From: Candidatus Tectimicrobiota bacterium
GTDB taxonomy: Bacteria > JACPSX01
Assembly: GCA_016193065.1 (NCBI GenBank)
Contig: JACPSX010000217.1
Location: 1 to 44,778, forward strand
Direction of reading: 5' to 3'
Length of the DNA: 44,778 nucleotides
Made by a program: the position numbers and the translations under genes. Each line of letters opens with the position of its first letter. Position 1 is the first letter of the stretch. Below are positions 33,601 to 40,911 of this stretch, one piece after another. The notes beneath the pieces are model-generated. The model was not told the origin of the DNA. It made no database searches and worked only from the letters and a program-made list of their open reading frames with translations.

Positions 33601-33851
33601 CGGATCTTGGCCTTGATCCCACACTGAGTGTTGCACTGCTGGCAGACCGAGTAGAGGATGTTCTCGGGGGTGGCACGATCGTACTCGCCGGTCGGGAGTT
33701 CCCGAGCCTCGGCGGCACGGACTAAACCTGCCAGCTCCCCCAGCTTGGCATGGCTGGCAAGAAGGGCAGCACCCCCCAAGAGTGCCCCGCCGGTGAGGAT
33801 GGAGCGCCTTGTAAGTCCATCCCCGTCGTGTTCGGGAAGCTTCTTCCCCAT
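30606..33851 (-). CDS. Molybdopterin oxidoreductase catalytic subunit, tetrathionate-reductase-like
   Basis: A 1081-residue exported DMSO-reductase-family enzyme. A Tat signal (TRRSILTGG, hydrophobic to about residue 46) is followed by a [4Fe-4S] motif with Cys70, Cys73, Cys77 and Cys122, and a likely Mo ligand Cys285 in HTTVCQGSLYFTGKA. The dinucleotide-binding domain at the C-terminus (about 960-1060) has YWLLNFLPGGEFLINTQDAK and LGHGHWAYGSQD. Overall length and the opening CQQCNTQCGIKAKIRGG resemble TtrA rather than ArrA or PsrA. True substrate is unknown. It is paired with an iron-sulfur subunit 12 bases upstream; no membrane anchor gene follows. Confidence 0.85.
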   Translation of the reverse strand: MGKKLPEHDGDGLTRRSILTGGALLGGAALLASHAKLGELAGLVRAAEARELPTGEYDRATPENILYSVCQQCNTQCGIKAKIRGGVLVKVDGNPFSPWNLDPHVPYRTSPFETAAVDARLCPKGQAGIQAAYDPYRIVKVLKRAGKRGENKWMTIPFQQAIAEIVEGGTLFRHVPGEENRKVGGLKEIWALRDPKLANALTGEVKAIMAKKTPAEKRQAVEEFKAKHREQLHLLIDPNHPDLGPKNNQFAFVWGRLKGGRGDLIRRFAVDAFGSRNAHGHTTVCQGSLYFTGKAMSEQYLDGKWTGGKKFFWQADQQSAEFIIFVGVNPFEASQGPTLRAQRITEGVSSGRLKYVVIDPVLNRTSGTMAWKWLPNQPGTDAAAALALIRWIIDNRRYDERYLRNANKAAAAADKEPTSCNAAWLVKMEKDGTPGKFLRASEAGIAPKERRPTSDGKGTYEFDPFVISLGGRLVPFDPNDAKNPVEGDLQVSAEVAGIRVKSAFQLLYEQAAARTVEEWAELAGLKASDLEEIAREFTSHGKKAAVDIHRGVSQHTNGLYNCTAWFALPLLIGSFDWKGGMVGGAAYDAGGGKAGQPFPLGKLHPGKTTAFGVSIIRDGDKYEDTTLFSGYPAKRQWYPLASDIYQEIVPSAGDAYPYPIKALLLYMGTPVYSLPAGHTNIEVLADPAKVPLVVANDIIIGETSMYADYIFPDCTYLERWEFAGTHPSIPWKVQPIRQPVIAPLTETVRVFGQEMPCTLEALLLGIAEKLGLPGFGKDGFGPGQDFLRPEDFYLRMVANVAAGEKADGSDAVPDADDREVELFLKSRRHLPKTVFDADRWAWVVGDKWWRRVITVLSRGGRFEDFARAYDGEQLRNKYGALINLYQEKTATTKSAMTGKPYLGIANYTPGPRDFLDRPVEDIGYDLHLLTKRVVFHTKSRTISNYWLLNFLPGGEFLINTQDAKRLGFKDGDRVKVVSATNPEGIWDLKHGRKKPMVGILKVIEGIRPGVVSFSLGHGHWAYGSQDVVINRRTIKGDQRRSKGLHANAAMRTDPVLPNTCLSDPVGASAVFYDTRVRLVRV

Positions 33852-33863
33852 GATTGCTCTCCT

Positions 33864-34802
33864 TTAGGAATGAAACCCAGCAATGAACTGCGGATCGTCG
33901 GTCACGTAATAGACGCGTGGCTCGGTACCCCGGTTTTCCCGGACCCGCAGGATCTTGTTCTTGTTCTTTTCCTTGAGTTCGTTCACCAGGCTCTGGGCGT
34001 CGTTCTTATCCCCGAAGTAGAGCGCCCGGCCGATGCAGGTGCTGACACACACGGGGAGGAGGCCGGCGTTGAGACGGTGCAGGCAGAAGTGGCACTTTCG
34101 CCCGCCGCCCGCAGGGGGGCCGCTGGCCTTCTTTGGCTCTCGTACCCAGTGGTGGCCGTAGTCGTGGCCGACCGTGCGCTCGTAGGCCTGGAGGGCCGGG
34201 GTGCTCTGGGTGTAAAAGCTCCCGTCGTCGTAGTAAAGGGCCTTGTACGGGCAGGCCTTCGCTGCGGCCCGGAAGGCTGCTCGCCCCCGGAACTTGGCAT
34301 AATTGATGGCCACGATTCCATCGGGCCGCTTGATGATCGAGCCAGGCGCGATTGCATTTGCCGCCGGCAGACAGGGAGGCTTATCACACTGCATGCACTG
34401 GGTGGGCATCGGGTATTTCTTCACTTCAGGGTAGCTGCCGAACTCGATCTCCGGAACGCTGCGGTACGTGACCCCTGGGGGGAGCACGTTCTCCGCCACG
34501 CACGCTACGACACAGGCCCGGCAGCCCACGCACCTGCGGCCGTCCACCACCATGATCCAGCCGCGCTGCTCCACAGGCTTCTGCAGAGCCCTGCGGATCT
34601 CCGCTTGCATTCGCAAAAGGGAATCTGCAGTTCCGTCCATTGCTGGCAGCGGTGCCGGTGGGACCGTCGAGGCCCCTGCGGCTCGATAGCCAGCAGTCTT
34701 GGCGCTAGTAAGGAGCGCCACCCCCACCGCAGTCCCCAGCTTGATTAGATTCCTGCGGTTCATGGTGGACTCTGAAACTCCATCGCCTCGTTTTTTCCCC
34801 AT
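33864..34802 (-). CDS. Iron-sulfur electron-transfer subunit (TtrB-like) lacking one cluster
   Basis: A 312-residue partner of the molybdoenzyme. A Tat-like signal NRRNLIKLGTAVGVALL precedes a ferredoxin domain. Motif 1 (CVGCRACVVAC) and motif 4 (CHFC, then CVSTC) are complete. Motif 2 keeps CMQCDKPPC but has LPAANA where a final CP is usual. Motif 3 keeps only the last Cys (KACPYKA), with the other three replaced in KFRGRAAFRAAA. Twelve Cys remain instead of sixteen, matching loss of exactly one cluster. ATG 34802 has a GGAGGGAAACC ribosome site. Confidence 0.85.
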   Translation of the reverse strand: MGKKRGDGVSESTMNRRNLIKLGTAVGVALLTSAKTAGYRAAGASTVPPAPLPAMDGTADSLLRMQAEIRRALQKPVEQRGWIMVVDGRRCVGCRACVVACVAENVLPPGVTYRSVPEIEFGSYPEVKKYPMPTQCMQCDKPPCLPAANAIAPGSIIKRPDGIVAINYAKFRGRAAFRAAAKACPYKALYYDDGSFYTQSTPALQAYERTVGHDYGHHWVREPKKASGPPAGGGRKCHFCLHRLNAGLLPVCVSTCIGRALYFGDKNDAQSLVNELKEKNKNKILRVRENRGTEPRVYYVTDDPQFIAGFHS

Positions 34803-35229
34803 GGTTTCCCTCCTCTGGCTGATTCCCAACCGTGCCCAGATTTCACACCACCGAGCCCTTTCCTTGTGTTGCATTATGCAATACCCATACCTTTCAACTT
34901 GCATTGCTCATGCCACACCCCGCGTGGATGGGTCCACTCCAAAAGGCGGGAACCCAGAGGTCGGAACGGGACCAATGGAAAGGTTCAAGTCGGGCAAGTC
35001 GTACCGGCCCTGAAAAAAAAGAGCCTCTATCTGGCTACCCACGAGCACGAGCCGGCAGAAGGAAGGAATGGAGTCATTGGAAACCATCGAGGCAAGGGAT
35101 CAAGGCTCCTTTTTTTGTGGGAAAACACCCACCCGGTCCCCTCGGATGGGTGAAAATACTCAGTAAAAAAGACCGCCCTTGCGACAATTTGGCAAAGGAA
35201 GCTTTTCCGACGCAGAACCCGTGGACTTT
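34803..35229. other. Gap upstream of the molybdoenzyme genes
   Basis: There is no gene here. It holds the palindrome at 34869-34881 and a long-spaced inverted pair AAAAAAAAGAGCCT (35013-35026) and AGGCTCCTTTTTTT (35103-35116) with one mismatch, which could be a hairpin or miniature element. A segment at 35183-35200 resembles 25752-25769 in the promoter region of the iron operon. Confidence 0.5.
34869..34881. promoter_or_regulatory. 13-base palindrome upstream of the TtrB-like gene
   Basis: TTGCATTATGCAA is a perfect palindrome around a central base, 67 bases upstream of the TtrB-like start codon. The position suits an operator for the two-gene molybdoenzyme operon, but no regulator is encoded nearby. 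Confidence 0.35.
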
Positions 35230-35314
35230 TGTGGGGACACTGGCGGACCGGATCGTCTCCCTCAAGCACGGCCGGGTCAGGGCTCCGGCTACACACCCTC
35301 AACTGGGCGGCTGA
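35230..35314 (+). pseudogene. Remnant of the 3' end of an ABC ATPase gene (direct repeat copy 2)
   Basis: The first 29 bases are identical to 30476-30504 in the iron-operon ATPase gene. The frame continues GTLADRIVSLKHGRVRAP to a stop at 35314, diverging after HGR. Nothing else of an ATPase lies upstream. It is the tail of a second copy of that gene, separated from the intact copy by the oppositely oriented molybdoenzyme pair. Confidence 0.75.
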
Positions 35315-35371
35315 GTTTTCACCTACCTATTGTCAATTGACCCAGATGGGTGCTCAAAACGTCTTCGGACG

Positions 35372-35492
35372 TGCTTCGACGGGCTCAGCACGAACGGAGT
35401 ATGCCCTGATATTCTGGATGTTTCCGTTCGCGGTGAGCCCTTCGGCCGGGTACCCGGCTTCCGGGTGCAGGACAGGCTTGTCGAACCGCGAA
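35372..35492. repeat. REP-like interspersed repeat, copy C
   Basis: Modules CTTCGACGGGCTCAGCACGA and CCGTTCGCGGTGAGCC...TTGTCGAACC resemble those at 9045-9160 and 18405-18495. As in copy A, a palindromic block CCGGGTACCCGGCTTC is inserted within the second module. It fills the gap before the SsuB-like gene. Confidence 0.7.
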
Positions 35493-35512
35493 AAGGAGTT
35501 TTTGAGCAGCAC

Positions 35513-36358
35513 CTAGATGGCAGGGATGGTTTGCGAGAACTTTGGTTCTAGTCCTAGCAGGTCCAAAACGGTGCGTTTAAGGCTCACCAGGCTTGCGCTG
35601 CCGCGATCTCGGGGACGAGGATCTTTTACCCGGATGATCTCTCGGATCCGCCCCGGAACCGCCGACATGATGGCGACCCGGTCGGCCAGGTACAATGCTT
35701 CTTCCACATCGTGGGTGACCAGGACCACGGTTTTCCCCGAATGATCCCAGAGACGCAAAAGCTCCTTTTGCAAGGTGAGACGGGTCATGGCGTCCAGCGC
35801 TCCAAAAGGCTCATCGAGGAAAAGAACGTCCGGATCTACCGCCAGGACACGGGCCAGTGCAGCGCGCTGGCGCATGCCCCCGGAGATCTGGTGGGGGTAG
35901 TAGTCGTCAAATCCTTCCAGGCCCACGAGGGCAAGGAGTTCCTTGACCCGCCGGCGAATCTCCGCCGGAGGAAATCGAAAAATCTCCAGACCCAAGGCCA
36001 CGTTTTGAGAGACCGTCCGCCAAGGATAGAGGGCATGTTCCTGGAAAACCAAATTCCGGGATGGACTGGGCCCGCGAACCTCTTCTCCATCGATCAACAC
36101 GCGGCCTCCGGATGGCTTCATGAGACCCGCCAGCATCCGCAGGAGGGTGGATTTTCCGCAACCGCTGGGACCCACCAGGGCCAGGAACTCCCCCTCTCCA
36201 ACTTCCAGATGGATCCCATCCAGAACTCTGAGCGAATCAAAGTCCTTGAAAAGTTCCTGGACAATAATCTTTCCCTTGTTTGCGCCGGCAAGCAAAAGGG
36301 AAGGAGCTTCTTCTCCCCGACCCAGCTCCGCTGTTTCGACTAAACTGCGTATTTCCAT
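35513..36358 (-). CDS. ABC ATPase of nitrate/sulfonate/taurine-type importer
   Basis: A 281-residue ATPase of the SsuB/TauB/NrtD class. It has Walker A GPSGCGKST, Q-loop VFQEHALYPWRTV, signature ISGGMRQR, Walker B VLFLDEPFGALD and switch VTHDVEEAL. A 30-residue N-terminal extension precedes the domain. It overlaps the permease stop by 19 bases and is the last gene of the operon binding protein, permease, ATPase. The imported compound cannot be named from sequence. Confidence 0.92.
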   Translation of the reverse strand: MEIRSLVETAELGRGEEAPSLLLAGANKGKIIVQELFKDFDSLRVLDGIHLEVGEGEFLALVGPSGCGKSTLLRMLAGLMKPSGGRVLIDGEEVRGPSPSRNLVFQEHALYPWRTVSQNVALGLEIFRFPPAEIRRRVKELLALVGLEGFDDYYPHQISGGMRQRAALARVLAVDPDVLFLDEPFGALDAMTRLTLQKELLRLWDHSGKTVVLVTHDVEEALYLADRVAIMSAVPGRIREIIRVKDPRPRDRGSASLVSLKRTVLDLLGLEPKFSQTIPAI

Positions 36359-37206
36359 TTCAATAGCCTTCGCTTCAGATGTTCCAGCACCCAGCTATCG
36401 AGGGCCGCGGAAAACAGGCCGATCACCACGATGCCGGCCAGGACTGCCGCCATATCGGCCACCTCACCCGCAATCGTAATGAACCACCCCAGGCCGATAT
36501 TCACCCCACCCACCATCTCTGCGGCAATGAGGGACCTCCAGGCGTTCCCGAACCCGACCTGGCCTCCCGTGACAATGGCCGGCAGAACTTCCGGTGCGTA
36601 TACCTTACTTATGAGTTGTAGACGGCTAGCCCCCATGAGCCGGGCTACATCGACGTGAACAGGCTCCACATGCTCCACTGCGTTCATCACGGAGACGGCC
36701 ATGGGGAAAAAGGCGGAAATAATGATCACCAGGATGATCGGCCGATCCCCGAACCCCAGGAGAATGATGAACAGGGGCACCCAGGCGATGGGCGGAATGG
36801 ATTGCAGGATCGAAACCAGCGCTCTGGAATAGCGGCGAAATGGACCCCAGACCCCGCTGGCCAGCCCAACTACGACCCCCAGCAATGAGGCGATCCCAAA
36901 CCCGATCCCCAGACGCACGAAGCTGCGCGCAATCGTGAAAAGGAACTTCCGGGTCCCCAGCTCGCGGGTCAAGCGCAGGAACACCTGGGTAGGAGTGGGG
37001 ATGAGATAGGCAGGGAAGAAGAGGGACGCAAGCTGCCACCCCAACAGGATGGAGAGGAAAGCGAGTCCGTAAGCAGTAAGCCTTCGCAGGCCGGGGGCGG
37101 AAGGAGGTTTCCCGGTTGGAGAAGTTGGAGATGCTCCGCCCCCCAGATCTTCGCCCCTCTCCCCTACAGGTTCTAACGCGCGCTCCGCTCGAGTTCTTTC
37201 TGCCAC
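36340..37206 (-). CDS. ABC permease of nitrate/sulfonate/taurine-type importer
   Basis: A 288-residue inner-membrane permease (SsuC/TauC class). A hydrophilic 40-residue N-terminus with a Pro/Gly-rich stretch is followed by six helices. The ATPase-coupling loop reads VDVARLMGASRLQLISKVYAPEVLPAIVTGGQVGFGNAWRSL in pieces typical of the BPD_transp_1 fold. Translation starts at GTG 37206, overlapping the binding-protein gene by 34 bases; a later start within the extension is possible. Confidence 0.9.
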   Translation of the reverse strand: MAERTRAERALEPVGERGEDLGGGASPTSPTGKPPSAPGLRRLTAYGLAFLSILLGWQLASLFFPAYLIPTPTQVFLRLTRELGTRKFLFTIARSFVRLGIGFGIASLLGVVVGLASGVWGPFRRYSRALVSILQSIPPIAWVPLFIILLGFGDRPIILVIIISAFFPMAVSVMNAVEHVEPVHVDVARLMGASRLQLISKVYAPEVLPAIVTGGQVGFGNAWRSLIAAEMVGGVNIGLGWFITIAGEVADMAAVLAGIVVIGLFSAALDSWVLEHLKRRLLKWKYAV

Positions 37207-38177
37207 CTGAGATCCACCACGCTGCTCAGCGGGACGTCCTTCTTCAAGATCCCCAGCTCCTTCATGATTCCGGAGAGCTCTTCCATGCGCTTCAAGTCCG
37301 CCGGGCTGAGACGCCAGTCAAATGTGTTCGTGGTCAGCGAGCGCCTCATCACTTCCTCCGCAGAAACCGTGCCGGAGTCCGTCGTGAGACCTCCTTCGGG
37401 CATGAAGGCAGGAGCCAGAACACGGCTTGCTTCCGCCGGATTCGTCTTCATGAACTCAATGCTCTGCTTAATGCTGGCCAGCGCTTTCTTCACCACGGCG
37501 GGTTTCTCGGAGATCAACTTCCCCGGGACAATGGCAACCATGCAGGGAAAAGGCCACGACTTTCCCACCTCGTAAATCTCGGTCACCGGCAGGGAAAGGC
37601 GAGCCATGCTGTCATAGGGCTCAAACAGAAATGCGGCATCGACCCGCCCGGCCCGCAGGGAGGCCAGTGCGGTAGCCGGGGACGTGTAAACAAACTGCAG
37701 TGACTGATCGTTTAGGCCCGCTTTCTTGAGAACCACTCCCTTGAGCACGATGTCCGCCGTGCTTCCCACCGCCTGGGTGGCCAGGCTCCGGTTCTTCAGG
37801 TCGGCCACGCTGTTGATCCCCCGATCCTTGCGGGTAATCAGGGCGTGGTAGCCGTCCTGCACCTTGCCGATGATCTTGAGATCCGCACCTTGAGCCGACC
37901 AGGTAATGGCATTCGTGAAACCGAGAATCCCGATGTCCAGTTGCCCCGTGACAAGCCCTTTCACCAGGGTGGGCCCGCTCGTGAAGGCGGTCACCGTCGC
38001 ATCGAGTCCCTGGGCCGCAAAAAATCCCTTGTCCCGCGCAATGACCACAGGAGCATCATCAAACACGTGGACATAACCGGCCCGCAGCGCTTCACCGGCG
38101 GCCGCCCTGCTCGTTCCAAGACCAAGCCACAGGACAAGTCCAAACACCAAAAGGGTTGCTGTTTGTTTTCTGTTCAT
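37173..38177 (-). CDS. Periplasmic binding protein of nitrate/sulfonate/taurine-type importer
   Basis: A 334-residue SsuA/TauA-like (NMT1-like) protein with a signal peptide (residues 1-26, cleavage near SRA-AAGE). It continues RAGYVHVFDDAPVVIARDKG, TSGPTLVKGLVTGQLDIGI, GINSVADLKNRSLATQAVGS and RVDAAFLFEPY, the standard ligand-binding elements. ATG 38177 has an AAGGAG ribosome site; the frame extends 18 codons further without a good site. It is first in its operon, divergent from the MFS gene. Ligand unknown. Confidence 0.92.
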   Translation of the reverse strand: MNRKQTATLLVFGLVLWLGLGTSRAAAGEALRAGYVHVFDDAPVVIARDKGFFAAQGLDATVTAFTSGPTLVKGLVTGQLDIGILGFTNAITWSAQGADLKIIGKVQDGYHALITRKDRGINSVADLKNRSLATQAVGSTADIVLKGVVLKKAGLNDQSLQFVYTSPATALASLRAGRVDAAFLFEPYDSMARLSLPVTEIYEVGKSWPFPCMVAIVPGKLISEKPAVVKKALASIKQSIEFMKTNPAEASRVLAPAFMPEGGLTTDSGTVSAEEVMRRSLTTNTFDWRLSPADLKRMEELSGIMKELGILKKDVPLSSVVDLRWQKELERSAR

Positions 38178-38371
38178 TATTACGCTCCTTTGCCTCCAGA
38201 GGAAATCTGGAATCTTCACTAATCCCCGCAATCTTAAGTGAGTACATCGGCTTAGTCAAGATAAAAAGGGCCTCTTCCACCTTCTCGATTTAAGTTACGA
38301 AAATTGAGCCAGTTAAGGATATACTGCCCTCCGAAGCAGCGGCACTCCTGCTCTTTCCATGAGGTGGAAAA

Positions 38372-39565
38372 ATGCGTCTTCCTCCCTCGGTGATTGCCTT
38401 GGGGGTAGTCAGCTTCTTTACGGATTTTTCCAGCGAGATGATCTACCCCTTGCTGCCCGTTTTCCTCTCCAGCGTGCTGGGCGCGGGGGCCTTGGCGCTG
38501 GGGATCATTGAAGGAATTGCCGAATCCACGGCGGCTCTTTTCAAGGTGGTCTCGGGAATCTGGACCGATCGGTCGGGCCGCCGGAAGCCTTTCATCCTGG
38601 CAGGATATAGTCTCGCGGGATTGGCTCGACCGCTCATTGGTCTGGCGACAGCCTGGCCCTTTGTACTGGCCATGCGCTTTGCGGACCGCATTGGCAAAGG
38701 GCTGCGGACATCTCCCAGGGATGCGCTCATTGCCGGCGTGACGGAGCCAGACCAGCGGGGAGTGGCCTACGGCTTTCACCGCTCCATGGATCACGCTGGG
38801 GCTGTCATCGGGCCGCTGGTGGCGGCAGGGCTCCTGGCCTCGACAGGCATGTCCCTCCGCCAGGTCTTTCTCCTGGCGGCCATCCCTGCAGCCCTGGTCA
38901 TCGTCGTATTAGTGGCATGGGTAAGAGAACCCGTTGCTGAATTCGAAAAAGACCCCCAATCCCCACCCCTGAAGAGCCACTGGAGTGATCTGGGAAGTGA
39001 GTTTAAGTTTCTCCTTCTGGCGCTGCTGGTGTTTACTCTGGGGAACTCCACCGATGCGTTCCTTCTCCTTCGCCTTTCGAACGCGGGGATCCCTGCAACC
39101 TGGACGGCGGTGCTGTGGTCCCTGCACCATGTGGTGAAGATGGCTTCAGCCTATTGGGGAGGACATCTCTCCGACCGGTTCGGTCGGCGCCGGATGATCA
39201 TTTTCGGCTGGACTGTGTACGCCGCGATCTATCTTGCTTTTGCCCTGGTGGACTCTCCCACCGTGCTCATCGCGGTGTTTCTTGCCTACGGTATCTACTT
39301 TGGTCTCACGGAACCTTCCGAAAAAGCCTGGGTCGCTGATCTCGTGCCCGCACATCTGAGGGGCACCGCTTTCGGTTATTACAATGGGGTCATCGGCCTC
39401 GGGGCGTTGCCTGCAAGCCTGATCTTCGGGTTCTTATGGCAAACCTGGGGGGTGACGAGTGCATTCCTGACCGGGGCGGGGTTCGCGGCAGTGGCGTCTG
39501 CTCTCTTGTTGGTCTTCCTCAGGCCCCCCGACCCGCGAAGACCAAAAGAATCCCTCCGAAGGTGA
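38372..39565 (+). CDS. Major facilitator superfamily transporter
   Basis: A 397-residue, 12-helix MFS protein. The loop 2-3 motif is GIWTDRSGRRKPFILAGY, and its counterpart in the second half is GGHLSDRFGRRRMIIFGW. The start SVIALGVVSFFTDFSSEMIYPLLPVFL and RIGKGLRTSPRDALIA match a large family of predicted drug or metabolite exporters. ATG 38372 has a GAGGTGG site. The 3' end overlaps the convergent EamA gene by 47 bases. No substrate is evident. Confidence 0.9.
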   Translation: MRLPPSVIALGVVSFFTDFSSEMIYPLLPVFLSSVLGAGALALGIIEGIAESTAALFKVVSGIWTDRSGRRKPFILAGYSLAGLARPLIGLATAWPFVLAMRFADRIGKGLRTSPRDALIAGVTEPDQRGVAYGFHRSMDHAGAVIGPLVAAGLLASTGMSLRQVFLLAAIPAALVIVVLVAWVREPVAEFEKDPQSPPLKSHWSDLGSEFKFLLLALLVFTLGNSTDAFLLLRLSNAGIPATWTAVLWSLHHVVKMASAYWGGHLSDRFGRRRMIIFGWTVYAAIYLAFALVDSPTVLIAVFLAYGIYFGLTEPSEKAWVADLVPAHLRGTAFGYYNGVIGLGALPASLIFGFLWQTWGVTSAFLTGAGFAAVASALLLVFLRPPDPRRPKESLRR

Positions 39566-40415
39566 GCACGGCGCCCCCCAGAACCTGCGGGGTAAAGCTC
39601 TCCACTTCCCTCAGGAGCAAGAAGGAGATCCCGATGGTCATGAGAGTGTTGGTGTACTGGAGCGGAGAAACAAGAGAGACCGGGATGAGAGCCAAGGCGA
39701 AGTACCGGAAGATCTGAGCAAAGGCCACGGTGAAACCAGCCACGAAGAATGAACCCCCTCCCGCCCCCCGCAGCTCACTCATGCGCTGGCGGACCTCCGG
39801 TTTCACCGCCAGCATCAACAGGACAACGACACAAGCCGAAAGGTAGGAGATGAGAAGGGCAGCCACAGGAGCTTTGACGGTCATTCCCAACTTGATGAAG
39901 ATCGGGCTGGTGCCGTAGGCCACGGATCCGAGAATCGCCAGGATCAAGCCACGAAGGAAATCCTGCCGCGAGAGGGTTTTCCCACCCACCGGCTTGTAAG
40001 AGGCCAGAAACGTACCCCCCAGGATGAGAAAAACCCCGATGGCCATCGGCAGGGAGAGGCGTTCATTCAAAATGAGGATCCCGAGGAAGATCGACCAGAG
40101 AGGAACCAGGGAGCTGATCACGCCGGCCCGGTTGGCACCCACGTAATGGATCGCATGGTAGGTGAGAAAACGCCCTACGAAAAAGTGAATGATCCCGGCG
40201 ACGATAAGGAATATGTAACCAGCCAAGGTGAATTTGGTCAGCATGCCAATTTGGCCCACCAGGAGAGCATAGAGGCCGATTATGAACGGTCCGATGAAGA
40301 CCGTGAGAACCGTGCCGATGTAAACGTCGCCGACCAGAGAGCCTTTGCGGACAAAAACACGGTTGGCGGCAAAGCACATCGCAGAGAGCAAGGCATAGAT
40401 CACACCAAGAATCAT
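39519..40415 (-). CDS. EamA/DMT-family transporter
   Basis: A 298-residue inner-membrane protein with ten helices in two EamA repeats. The first includes ANRVFVRKGSLVGD and ANRAGVISSLVPLWSIFLGILILNERLS in two stretches; the second includes GTSPIFIKLGMTVKAPVAA and PVSLVSPLQYTNTLMTIGISFLLLREVES. These are drug/metabolite exporters or permeases. A GGGGGG ribosome site precedes ATG 40415. The C-terminal codons overlap the end of the MFS gene on the other strand. Confidence 0.9.
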   Translation of the reverse strand: MILGVIYALLSAMCFAANRVFVRKGSLVGDVYIGTVLTVFIGPFIIGLYALLVGQIGMLTKFTLAGYIFLIVAGIIHFFVGRFLTYHAIHYVGANRAGVISSLVPLWSIFLGILILNERLSLPMAIGVFLILGGTFLASYKPVGGKTLSRQDFLRGLILAILGSVAYGTSPIFIKLGMTVKAPVAALLISYLSACVVVLLMLAVKPEVRQRMSELRGAGGGSFFVAGFTVAFAQIFRYFALALIPVSLVSPLQYTNTLMTIGISFLLLREVESFTPQVLGGAVLTFGGILLVFAGRGA

Positions 40416-40524
40416 TTCGGGATTTCCCCCCTTCTCGGAATCGTGTTTATCCTATGAAGGCGCTCAACTTTATCAAATTAGAGGAGAAAACACCAGACCA
40501 GAGCGGCTCTGACCGACGAGAAAA

Positions 40525-40902
40525 TCATTCCACGATGATTTTCCCCCGGAACATCCCCATCTGGCAGGCAAACTCGTACTCGCCGGCTTCCTTCGGGAGA
40601 AACTCCACCGCCACTGTTTCCCCTTCGGGAAGGGCTGCCGATTTGTTGAAGGCAGGGAGCAGAACCATCTCGGAGCAAGAGGCTGACTCCTGACGGACGA
40701 AGTTCAGGCGGACGGGCTTGCCCGCCTCCACGACGATCAGGTCCGGGGTATATCCCCCTTTCACCAGGACCATCTGTTCCTGGTACCCGGACGAGGTGAG
40801 CCCCGCACGCACGCCTGCCGTCTTCACCAGCCAGAAGAACCAGACGATAAACCCGATGAGCCCCAGGCCAATCAAGTCCACCAGAATCTTATCCCAAGCC
40901 AT
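40525..40902 (-). CDS. Membrane-anchored cupredoxin-domain protein
   Basis: A 125-residue protein with one N-terminal helix (about 8-26) and a cupredoxin_1 domain. Candidate copper ligands are Cys76 in ESASCSEMV and Cys113/Met115-117 in YEFACQMGMFRGKIIVE. No His lies in the usual ligand positions, so the site would be a thiolate/thioether one suited to Cu(I). Such proteins are commonly encoded beside CopA. It begins nine bases after the CopA stop, with an AAGGAGGAG ribosome site, so it should be made together with the ATPase and may pass copper at the periplasmic face. Confidence 0.85.
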   Translation of the reverse strand: MAWDKILVDLIGLGLIGFIVWFFWLVKTAGVRAGLTSSGYQEQMVLVKGGYTPDLIVVEAGKPVRLNFVRQESASCSEMVLLPAFNKSAALPEGETVAVEFLPKEAGEYEFACQMGMFRGKIIVE

Positions 40903-40911
40903 GACTCCTCC

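Noticed and set aside
38232-38371. Sigma-70 promoter for the MFS gene around TATACT
   Set aside because: A TATACT hexamer is present but no -35 element lies at proper spacing.
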